Origin: JABICX01 sp964528765
GTDB lineage: Archaea > Nanobdellota > Nanobdellia > UBA10117 > JABICX01
DNA: 15,835 nt
Reading direction: 5' to 3'
Assembly: GCA_964528765.1 (NCBI GenBank)
Contig: CAZGVA010000022.1
Span: forward strand, 1 to 15,835
A program made the position numbers and the translations under genes. The notes beneath the pieces were generated by a model. The model did not search any database, had not been told where the DNA came from, and worked only from the letters and a program-made list of their open reading frames with translations. Of this stretch, positions 6,421 through 13,300 are shown one piece after another (within the stretch, counting starts at the first letter, position 1; each line of letters starts with the position of its first letter).

Positions 6421-7385
6421 GATAGCATCCTAATTATTTTATCTCGGTTTTTGTCAAACCACTTAACTTGTCTTTCAGATTCAATAATGTGCTTTGTTTT
6501 AATTTTTGTTTTTGGGTTCCTCTCAAATTGATCATACATCCACATAAAAGCACCAATCTCACTATTAATTGCAATATCTGGTATATATGCTATTTCCTTA
6601 CGAGGGATTGATTTATATTTACGATACTCATCTAAGAAAAGTTTTGAATTTTTAAAATCTATAACGTCACTCTTACCAATACCGCGATACAAGAACTGAG
6701 TAATATCTTTAATTATATAATCTATATGACAATTATCAAAATCAATGAGTCCGCTTATTTTTCCGTTTTCAAAAAGAATGTTCCCGCGATTTAAATCATT
6801 GTGTATGGTATATTTTGGAAGTTTAATATTCTGGTATTTTTTGTCAATTTGATTTAATAAATTATGGAACATATCTTTGTTCTCGAGAAGTAGTTTTCCT
6901 CGAAAAGTGCGATTTGTTGCATTTGGACAATGATCTGACATCTCTTTTTTTTGCCATGCAGTTGTAAATGCATTTCCCCAATCTTTTTTGTAGCTTGGTT
7001 TAAATCCTGTCATTAATTTGTGATATGTTGCAATCATTTTTGCTAAATCTTTGATTTGGGACTCTGAAAAAGATCTTTTATTTACTCCGGGAATAAATTT
7101 GTAAACCAAACACTCATTATTAAAAATACGACTTCCATTGGGTAATCTAATTGGCACAGGTATTTGATATGGAAATTTCTTTTTAACTAAATAATCTAAT
7201 AACTCTAATTCAGATTTAACTTCAGGAATATTTCTATTTTGAAAAAATTTCCGCACAACATATTGATCATTACTCGTCTTTACAATATTATTATCATTAA
7301 CCAAGCCTTTAGCAGCGGGCTTGTAGCTAATTAACTTGCCAAGATCATATGCGTTTACAACTCCTTGAATTTGTTTTTTATTCAT
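6417..7385 (-). CDS. APH-fold small-molecule kinase (ThrB-like/choline kinase superfamily)
   Basis: A 322-residue protein with the aminoglycoside phosphotransferase fold. The N-lobe begins with GLVNDNNIVKTSNDQYVVRKF at 27-47, where Lys46 or Arg45 is the likely ATP contact, followed by a conserved glutamate helix (EVKSELELLDYL). The hinge region (CLVYKFIPGV, 92-101) matches the 'yl.G' motif. The catalytic loop is IHNDLNRGNILF (194-205: His195, Asp197, Asn202) and the metal motif is LIDFDN (213-218: Asp215, Asp217). Overall layout is nearest to homoserine kinase II/ThrB-like and SrkA-like kinases, but the substrate could be a sugar, amino acid, choline or nucleoside; resistance to an aminoglycoside should not be assumed. 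It is coupled by ATGA to the nucleotidyltransferase homologue before it and the HD hydrolase after it. All key catalytic residues are present. Confidence 0.85.
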   Translation of the reverse strand: MNKKQIQGVVNAYDLGKLISYKPAAKGLVNDNNIVKTSNDQYVVRKFFQNRNIPEVKSELELLDYLVKKKFPYQIPVPIRLPNGSRIFNNECLVYKFIPGVNKRSFSESQIKDLAKMIATYHKLMTGFKPSYKKDWGNAFTTAWQKKEMSDHCPNATNRTFRGKLLLENKDMFHNLLNQIDKKYQNIKLPKYTIHNDLNRGNILFENGKISGLIDFDNCHIDYIIKDITQFLYRGIGKSDVIDFKNSKLFLDEYRKYKSIPRKEIAYIPDIAINSEIGAFMWMYDQFERNPKTKIKTKHIIESERQVKWFDKNRDKIIRMLS

Positions 7386-8146
7386 TTCAAATGTTGATTA
7401 ACTAATTTAATTAGATTCTTGGCTTTTGAAATTAGCTCATCACTCTCCAAATTTTTTATTTGAATATTATCTACAAACTGTTTGTAGAGTTTAGGCATCT
7501 TAAGAATATCCACAAATTGTTCTTTAATCCACTTATCATAACTTATTGGGTATGTTTTTTTCTTAATAAATAATGCTTGCATAAACTCTTGATTTGCTCC
7601 ATACAATCTATCAAATGCTTGAAAATAAAGTCCTCTTTTTACATATGGCTCAACATGTCCAAGATTATTTAAGCAATACATAATCACTTTTTCTAAACGT
7701 TTTTTTCTTAAAGATTCAGAATAATATGGAATCCATTTCTTTTGCAAGTTCTTAAAATAATTTTTGTGGTCAAATAAAACAACACTGTAGTTAAAGATAT
7801 TGCCCAGTTCTAACTCAAACTCGTCGGGTCCTGAAGTCCAGTCTCGTTGAGTTTCAACTACTTTTGCATCAGTTACTAATAAATCAATATGTGAATAAAG
7901 TCCTATTTTTTTCAAATCAACAACTACTTGATTTTCTTCAAACTTTCTGAACTTCTTATGGATGTTACTAATTTGCTTTTTGTCTTTAACAATAATACAA
8001 ATATCTAAACAGGAATCTTTAATGGCTTTTCCGCGAGCACATGAGCAAAACAAAAGCATGCTCATCACAGTTTTATCTTTACTGAAAAAATTTACTAATT
8101 GCTTTGATGCTTCTTCATGTTGCTTTGTTGGATAATATTTTATCAT
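7382..8146 (-). CDS. KNTase-like nucleotidyltransferase homologue with altered active site
   Basis: A 254-residue protein with a pol-beta-type NTase domain (about 15-125) and an all-helical C-terminal half (about 140-254) like the HEPN-type half of kanamycin nucleotidyltransferases and DUF4037 proteins (LYFQAFDRLYGANQEFMQAL, then YPISYDKWIKEQF). The active-site stretch reads LFCSCARGKAIKDSCLDICII (32-52). Compared with the usual hGSxARG...SDxDhhh, the first glycine is Cys34 and the first metal-binding aspartate is Cys46, while Asp48 and the third carboxylate candidate Asp88 (HIDLLV) remain. The TGT codon for Cys46 is unambiguous. Loss of one of two paired aspartates usually abolishes transfer, so this may be a pseudoenzyme or binding protein. 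It overlaps smc upstream and the APH-fold kinase downstream by ATGA. Confidence 0.8.
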   Translation of the reverse strand: MIKYYPTKQHEEASKQLVNFFSKDKTVMSMLLFCSCARGKAIKDSCLDICIIVKDKKQISNIHKKFRKFEENQVVVDLKKIGLYSHIDLLVTDAKVVETQRDWTSGPDEFELELGNIFNYSVVLFDHKNYFKNLQKKWIPYYSESLRKKRLEKVIMYCLNNLGHVEPYVKRGLYFQAFDRLYGANQEFMQALFIKKKTYPISYDKWIKEQFVDILKMPKLYKQFVDNIQIKNLESDELISKAKNLIKLVNQHLK

Positions 8147-11100
8147 ATCTTCAAACTATTTACAAAGCTCTCTCCTTTTTTATTCATCCAGATTCCATAA
8201 AGATTATCTGAAGCGGAGATAATAGAATCATTATGTGAAATTATGATAACTTGTGCTTTTTTACTATATTCTTGTAAAAGTTTTGCAACTTTTTCTGAGT
8301 TCAGCTTGTCAAGCGCTGCATCAATTTCATCTAGCAAGTAAAATGGTGCAGGACTGTGCTCCTGAATTGCAAAAATAAATGCAAGTGCGACAAGTGTTTT
8401 TTCACCGCCAGACAATGACCCTAAATACATTGCCTTTCCATTTTGATCATTAACTTTAATCGCTAAACCACCTTCAAAGGGTTTATCTGGATATTGCAAT
8501 ATAAGTTCTGCGCGCATTTTATGTGATATTTTTTCAAATAAATTATGGAAATGTCGATTAACTTCATTAAAAGTATTCATAAACGAATCTTTCTTACGAT
8601 GTTCAATTTGATTAATTACAGTGATAACTGAGTCTTGCTCTTTGCCCAGTTTATCTACTCTCCAATTTAAATTATCATATTCTTTTTTAACATTGTCATA
8701 AATTTCAAGTGCTCGCATATTTACACCACCCAGCTGTTCAATTTTTTTTGTTAATTCTTCTTGGCTAATCTTTGCTTGTGTTTGATTTTTAATATGTGGT
8801 AAAATTTTGGCTTTTTTATATGGTTCATATTCTTCAGATACTGCTGCAAATTCTGCTTCTATTTTGGCATTAGCAATTGTTAGTGCATTTCTTTCTTCAT
8901 TATCGCCAGTCATGCTTTCATTTAATTTATGTATTGTTTCTTGCAATTTTTCCAGTAATTCATTATATTTTTTCTTTTCAGCAAACAAGGCTTTTAGTGA
9001 GCCATAAAATTCTTTTTCTTCTTTTTGTTTTTTATCAAGCATTTTTTTATTGTCATTAATATTTTGATTTTCTTTAGTAATTTGTTCATCAAATTCAGCT
9101 TTTTCTTTATCTAAATGAACTAATAATTTCTTAATATTTTCTTGCTCAGATTCAAGTGAATTTTCTAAAACAGCATTTAGTGTGGCAAGTTTAGCATCAA
9201 GATTTTTAATTTTTGATTCAAGTCGTTTAACTTCACCACTTTGCGAACCAAATCGCAGATTTTTTATTTTGACGGCAATGGCATTTTTTTCAAGGATACT
9301 ATGATTTATTTTATTTTCGGCGTGTTGTTCTGCTTGCTTTAATTTTTTTTGTTCAGAAATCATTGAATGTTGCTTTGCAATAAGCTCTTTTTTCTCAGAT
9401 ATAACTTTTGATGGATCTGTTTCTGAAGATTCTGCTGAACCAAGTTTACCTTCGAGTTCAGCTTTTTCTTGACGTAAATGAATTAAATTTTCTTGAAGTT
9501 GATTTCTAGCTTTTTCGGTACGAGATAACTCACGTTTTAGTGTAGATAAATTTTTTTCATCTTTTTCAACTCTACTTGAAATATCTCGTTCTGCAAATTT
9601 AATTCCAATATTTTTTTTCCTGAAACCACCTGTTATCGCACCAGATGATGAAAATACATCACCTTCTAACGTTACCATATTAAACCGTCCAATTCCTAAA
9701 GATTTAGCAGTCGATGAATCGCGAACTACAATTGTATCTCTAAAAACATGCTGAAATACGCGCTTATATTTTGGATCACAATTTATTAATTCTGAAGCTA
9801 ATCCGAAAACACCTGGTTGTTTAGATGCCTGAATGGATAATGCTGATAAATCTCTACGTTTTACTTTAGTTAAAGGAAGAAAAGTTGCAACGCCTACTTG
9901 TGTTCTTTTTAATAAACTTAATGCTGAAATAGCAACATTTTCATTATCAACAACAACATTACGCATTCGATTGCCTGCTGAAACTGCTAATGCTTGTTGG
10001 AACTCTTTTTTTGAAGTGCCCAGTTGCGCAACAGTACCAATGATTCCGTTAATTTCTTTTTTAGCGCTAAGAACTTGCGAAATCGCTCTATCTCTCATTA
10101 ATAATTCTTGTGTTGCATTTGAATCGATTCGCAGTTTGGCGAGTAACTCTTCATTAAAATCAACTTTTTGCCTTAAATCTTGAAGCTGAACTGCTAATGA
10201 TGAATCTTCTGAAGCAAGTTTATTGATTTTATTTAAAACAGATTTATAGTAATCTTTACTTTTGTGCACTTTACGAATCTCTTCTTGGTTTTTACTTATT
10301 TCAATTAATTTTGAATCAATTTCATGTATTTTATAATCAATAATTTTAGTATCTGATTCAAAATCTCTTACGTGCGCAGTAATTGTCTCTTTTTCAGATT
10401 TGATTTTATCAATTTCTTTTTCTTTATTTTCAAATAGGACGTCTAATTCATCTAAACTTTTGGCAGAATTTTGGGCTAAACCCGTTAATTTATTTAAGCT
10501 AATTGAAAAAGTATTTTTTTCTTTATTTAATATACTCAATTCTTTTTTCTTATCCAGTATTTTTTTATTAATATCAATTAAGCTTGTGTTCAATTGCTTT
10601 CGTCGCTGGTTAATTCGATTAATTTCATTATTTGAACTTAGTATCAAATTTTTTGCACTATCCACTGCTAGCTTAAGATCTGAAATTGCATGTTCTAAAT
10701 CAAGTTGGTCTTCCCCACCTTTTTTCTCAATTTTTGATTCGATTGTGTTGATTTTATTTTGTATAAAATTTGTTTTATTTTCATGTTCTAAAATCTCATT
10801 TTGAAACTTCTTTTGAGTTTTCTCAATTTTACTAAATTTACTATTTATCTCAAGCTTTTTTCTTTTTATTGCATCGATTTTAAGTTTTAATCCAGTTGCT
10901 TTTGAATTTTCTAACTCATTTGTGTAACTGCGATATTTTTCTGCTTGCATTTTTTCTGATTCAAGTCCTTTTAGATATGTTTCTTTTTCAGTAAGAATTA
11001 TTTTTGCTTCCTTGAGTTTTTCTTCTACCTTTCCTAATTCCCTTAATGCATCATTTTTGCGTGCTTCATAAACCGAAATCCCTGCAACTTCCTCGATAAT

Positions 11101-11580
11101 CTGTCTTTTTTCAATAGGAGACATGGAAATAAATCTATCAATATCTCCTTGTAATATTATATTATGCCCTTCAGAATGAATTTTGGCAATTGAAAGTAAT
11201 TCAACAACTTGTCTCCGATTAGCCCTTTTACCATTAATATAATATTTAGTTTTGCCTTCGCTAGTAATTCGTCTGATTACTTCAATTTGCTTTGTTTCAA
11301 AAGGAAACAGCTGCTTGCTATTATCTAATCTAAAAACAACATCTGCCGAACCAACATGCTTATCTTTCTTTTTGTGAATTAAATCTTGAATATTTTCTGC
11401 TCTAATTGATTTTGTTGAACTGCGACCAAGAACAAAACAAATTGCATCAAGTATGTTGGATTTTCCACTACCATTTGGACCAACAATACAATTTAAACCT
11501 GGGCCTAATTCTAGCTGAGATTTATTATTAAATGACTTAAATCCTCGCATATGCAAACTAGATACATGTGTATGCCCCAT
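8143..11580 (-). CDS. smc: chromosome segregation protein SMC
   Basis: A 1145-residue SMC ATPase, of usual length. N-terminal head about 1-165 with Walker A GPNGSGKSN at 34-42 and the Q-loop ILQGDI at 142-147. First coiled coil about 170-500, hinge about 505-655 (from INGIIGTVAQLG to DVFSSSGAITGGF, with the conserved glycines), second coiled coil about 660-985. C-terminal head with signature LSGGEK at 1056-1061, Walker B FYLLDEIDAALD at 1080-1091 (Asp1084, Glu1085) and the switch histidine in ISHND (His1116). The dimer traps and extrudes DNA with ScpA and ScpB encoded downstream. Start ATG 11580 gives the first beta strand before MRGFKSF; the later ATG (Met11) would delete it. A TATA box 25 bases upstream indicates a leaderless transcript and the head of the operon. 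The stop overlaps the next start. Confidence 0.97.
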   Translation of the reverse strand: MGHTHVSSLHMRGFKSFNNKSQLELGPGLNCIVGPNGSGKSNILDAICFVLGRSSTKSIRAENIQDLIHKKKDKHVGSADVVFRLDNSKQLFPFETKQIEVIRRITSEGKTKYYINGKRANRRQVVELLSIAKIHSEGHNIILQGDIDRFISMSPIEKRQIIEEVAGISVYEARKNDALRELGKVEEKLKEAKIILTEKETYLKGLESEKMQAEKYRSYTNELENSKATGLKLKIDAIKRKKLEINSKFSKIEKTQKKFQNEILEHENKTNFIQNKINTIESKIEKKGGEDQLDLEHAISDLKLAVDSAKNLILSSNNEINRINQRRKQLNTSLIDINKKILDKKKELSILNKEKNTFSISLNKLTGLAQNSAKSLDELDVLFENKEKEIDKIKSEKETITAHVRDFESDTKIIDYKIHEIDSKLIEISKNQEEIRKVHKSKDYYKSVLNKINKLASEDSSLAVQLQDLRQKVDFNEELLAKLRIDSNATQELLMRDRAISQVLSAKKEINGIIGTVAQLGTSKKEFQQALAVSAGNRMRNVVVDNENVAISALSLLKRTQVGVATFLPLTKVKRRDLSALSIQASKQPGVFGLASELINCDPKYKRVFQHVFRDTIVVRDSSTAKSLGIGRFNMVTLEGDVFSSSGAITGGFRKKNIGIKFAERDISSRVEKDEKNLSTLKRELSRTEKARNQLQENLIHLRQEKAELEGKLGSAESSETDPSKVISEKKELIAKQHSMISEQKKLKQAEQHAENKINHSILEKNAIAVKIKNLRFGSQSGEVKRLESKIKNLDAKLATLNAVLENSLESEQENIKKLLVHLDKEKAEFDEQITKENQNINDNKKMLDKKQKEEKEFYGSLKALFAEKKKYNELLEKLQETIHKLNESMTGDNEERNALTIANAKIEAEFAAVSEEYEPYKKAKILPHIKNQTQAKISQEELTKKIEQLGGVNMRALEIYDNVKKEYDNLNWRVDKLGKEQDSVITVINQIEHRKKDSFMNTFNEVNRHFHNLFEKISHKMRAELILQYPDKPFEGGLAIKVNDQNGKAMYLGSLSGGEKTLVALAFIFAIQEHSPAPFYLLDEIDAALDKLNSEKVAKLLQEYSKKAQVIIISHNDSIISASDNLYGIWMNKKGESFVNSLKI

Positions 11581-11600
11581 TAAATAAAAAAGACGGTCTT

Positions 11601-11610
11601 GTATATAAAA
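11601..11610 (-). promoter_or_regulatory. TATA box of the smc operon
   Basis: The minus strand reads TTTTATATAC, centred 25 bases before the smc ATG. It is part of an AT-only inverted repeat (GTATAT-AAA-ATATAC, 11601-11615), which I treat as a TATA element and not an operator. No other promoter was seen inside the operon. Confidence 0.6.
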
Positions 11611-11625
11611 TATACTCTAGATATA

Positions 11626-11635
11626 TTTATAAAAA
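11626..11635 (+). promoter_or_regulatory. TATA box of the dehydrogenase-like gene
   Basis: TTTATAAAAA is centred about 24 bases before the ATG at 11654, a strong archaeal TATA match and spacing that predicts a leaderless mRNA. It is divergent from the smc TATA box about 25 bases away. Confidence 0.65.
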
Positions 11636-11653
11636 CTGTTTCTAAACTCTTAA

Positions 11654-12331
11654 ATGAAAATTTCAATTATTGGTGCAGGTAGAGTTGGTAGTTCTATTGG
11701 ATTTTCTTTGCTTCACGCTATAAAGCCAGATGAACTTGTGCTAATTGATATAATTGAATCAATTGTTACTGCAGAAGTATTAGATTTAGGACAATCTGCT
11801 GTTTCACGTTCTCCCAAAACAAAAGTTTTCGGAAGTACAAAAACGTCAGACGCACAGGATTCAGATTTTATTGTGATAACTGCCGGGAAGGCGAAAACAA
11901 CAGAGAAAACGCGAGCAGAGTTGGCTCAAACAAATGAACCAATTATTCAAGGAATCTGCCAACAAGTTACAAATGTTGCGCCAGATGCAACAATTATTAT
12001 AGTTAGCAATCCATCAACGCAATTGGCTGAAATTGCGAGAAAATTTTGTAAAAAGGTGATTGCAATGGATAATCAGTTAGATACTTCTCGACTAAAATAT
12101 TTCATAAATGCAGAAACAAATTTGCCTCTTGATGAAATTAAATCAAAAGTTTTTGGTGAGCACGATGATAATATGCAATTTGAAATTCTAGATAAACTAA
12201 CTGCGGAACAAATTGAAAAAGTTAAACAAAAAACAATTCATGCATCTAAACGAATTCTAGAAGGTAAAGGTTATACTTGCTGGGGCATTGCTAGCGAAGT
12301 AAGTAATATAATAAAAAAATTAATGTTGTAG
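11654..12331 (+). CDS. shortened malate/lactate dehydrogenase-family protein
   Basis: A 225-residue homologue of NAD-dependent LDH/MDH, which are normally about 310 residues. The Rossmann domain is intact: GAGRVGSS at 7-14 and Asp32 after the second strand, which favours NAD over NADP. The catalytic set is complete by position: Arg87 in the mobile loop (EKTRAEL), Asn119 (SNPS), Asp143 and Arg146 (LDTSRLKYF), His170 (GEHDD, usually GEHGD). The residue that tells lactate from malate enzymes (Gln or Arg at LDH position 102) aligns near Thr82, so substrate is not predictable. After His170 a segment of roughly 25 residues is missing, and the protein stops soon after EGKGYTCWGIASEV, the normal KGyTxWAIG helix, losing the last 70 or so residues. 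No frameshift is evident. It overlaps the S66 peptidase gene by 12 bases, tail to tail. Confidence 0.8.
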   Translation: MKISIIGAGRVGSSIGFSLLHAIKPDELVLIDIIESIVTAEVLDLGQSAVSRSPKTKVFGSTKTSDAQDSDFIVITAGKAKTTEKTRAELAQTNEPIIQGICQQVTNVAPDATIIIVSNPSTQLAEIARKFCKKVIAMDNQLDTSRLKYFINAETNLPLDEIKSKVFGEHDDNMQFEILDKLTAEQIEKVKQKTIHASKRILEGKGYTCWGIASEVSNIIKKLML

Positions 12332-13300
12332 TATGTCTAATTTTGATTTTTTACCGTTAGCAACAAGCTTTACTCTGCCACCAATTGGAAAAGTTAATGT
12401 TGGTGTTGTGTGCCCAAAGTCATAACCATAAACAACAGGAATTTTATCTAATTCTTTTTTTGTTTTAATTATTTTTGTAATTTTTGATTCAGTCATATTT
12501 GATGTATTTTGAAATCGTCCAATAACAATTCCTTGCACGCTATTAAAATCAGGTAAGTGAATTAAAGATTGCAAATCTCTATCAAAAAGTAACCCATTTG
12601 TATCTTCATCATCCTCAATAAAAAGTATTGAATTTTTTAAGCTAGGCATATATTCAGTTCCCTGAAGTAAATTAAATGTGCAAAGATTTCCGCCAATTAT
12701 AGTTCCTTCTGCAGAACCTTCATTAATAACAATAACTCCTTTGTTCATTATGAATTTACGTTTTTTAATCTGATTAAGATACCATTCATCATCACTCCAT
12801 TGTTTTGAAGGCGTAACTTCATAAGAATTTGAATTAATCAAACATTTTTTGAAATATTCCACTGTATAATCTAAACCTTCCAACATTGAAAACGATGAAA
12901 AATGAGGACCTGAATATCCAACAACACCAGTCTTAGCAAAAATTGCGTTACTTAATGCAGTGATATCCGAAAAACCACAAAGTATTTTTGGATTAGATTT
13001 AATTAAATTCCAGTCAATGTATCTCAAAAGCTGATTTGAATTAAAACCACCGATGGTCGTCAGAATTGCTTTTACATTTTTATCGCTAAATGCTTCATGC
13101 AAATCTTCGATTCTTGATTTAATTGATGATGAATTAAACGCATCACACTCCTTAACATTTTTTGAAAAAGTAACTTTAAATCCCAAGTCATTAAGACGTT
13201 TCTTAGCAATCGGAATATTTTTCTCAGAAATAATTGCTAAACTTCTTGAGGGAGATATTACTCTTATCTCATCACCTTTTTTCAATTTTTGAGGTATCAT
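12320..13300 (-). CDS. S66 family serine peptidase, MccF-like (LD-carboxypeptidase superfamily)
   Basis: I use the ATG at 13300 (326 residues), which forms an ATGA overlap with aspS; the TTG at 13336 would add MLVSKRSDENNT and a 40-base overlap. The catalytic triad is visible: Ser111 in CGFSDITAL, Glu229 in LFIEDDED, His297 in YGYDFGHTTPTLTFPIG. GYSGPHFSSF (128-137), WSDDEWY (168-174) and the EGTIIGGNLCTFNLLQGTEY stretch (198-217) point to the MccF branch more than to murein LD-carboxypeptidase A. MccF cleaves the amide bond of processed microcin C, an aspartyl-adenylate mimic that inhibits AspRS. Trp168 and Trp173 are candidates for its nucleobase-stacking tryptophan. Coupling to aspS fits this role. 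An archaeon has no murein, making a peptidoglycan substrate unlikely unless acquired from neighbours. No signal peptide: cytoplasmic. Confidence 0.85.
   Translation of the reverse strand: MIPQKLKKGDEIRVISPSRSLAIISEKNIPIAKKRLNDLGFKVTFSKNVKECDAFNSSSIKSRIEDLHEAFSDKNVKAILTTIGGFNSNQLLRYIDWNLIKSNPKILCGFSDITALSNAIFAKTGVVGYSGPHFSSFSMLEGLDYTVEYFKKCLINSNSYEVTPSKQWSDDEWYLNQIKKRKFIMNKGVIVINEGSAEGTIIGGNLCTFNLLQGTEYMPSLKNSILFIEDDEDTNGLLFDRDLQSLIHLPDFNSVQGIVIGRFQNTSNMTESKITKIIKTKKELDKIPVVYGYDFGHTTPTLTFPIGGRVKLVANGKKSKLDILQH

Larger units (their letters stand above)
4011..11580 (-). other. condensin operon carrying five unrelated genes (smc to scpB)
   Basis: Eight genes run in the same direction from 11580 to 4011. 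Seven junctions join them: six are 4-base ATGA overlaps (8143-8146, 7382-7385, 6417-6420, 5821-5824, 4759-4762, 4487-4490) and one is a 4-base gap (5017-5020). A TATA box occurs only upstream of smc, so a single transcript is likely. The order is smc, nucleotidyltransferase homologue, APH-fold kinase, HD hydrolase, scpA, SemiSWEET-like 1, SemiSWEET-like 2, scpB. Confidence 0.85.

Noticed and set aside
6417..8146. Aminoglycoside or lincosamide resistance pair (nucleotidyltransferase plus phosphotransferase)
   Set aside because: Fold similarity only; the nucleotidyltransferase lacks a catalytic aspartate, the kinase is closer to ThrB-like enzymes, and the genes are embedded in a condensin operon with no mobile-element signs.
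7382..8146. HEPN/MNT toxin-antitoxin system
   Set aside because: The helical half is fused in the same protein and no separate HEPN toxin with an RxxxxH motif adjoins it.
10400..10804. Open frame of 134 codons on the plus strand inside smc
   Set aside because: It is the complement of the smc coiled coil; the Leu/Phe/Ser-rich translation is the expected shadow of Lys/Glu/Asn-rich codons. Similar shadows at 1052-1327, 9833-10183 and 13053-13292 were also dropped.
11590..11600. Short palindrome AAGAC-G-GTCTT between the smc TATA box and the smc start
   Set aside because: Only 5-bp arms in an AT-rich gap; too weak to call an operator without conservation data.
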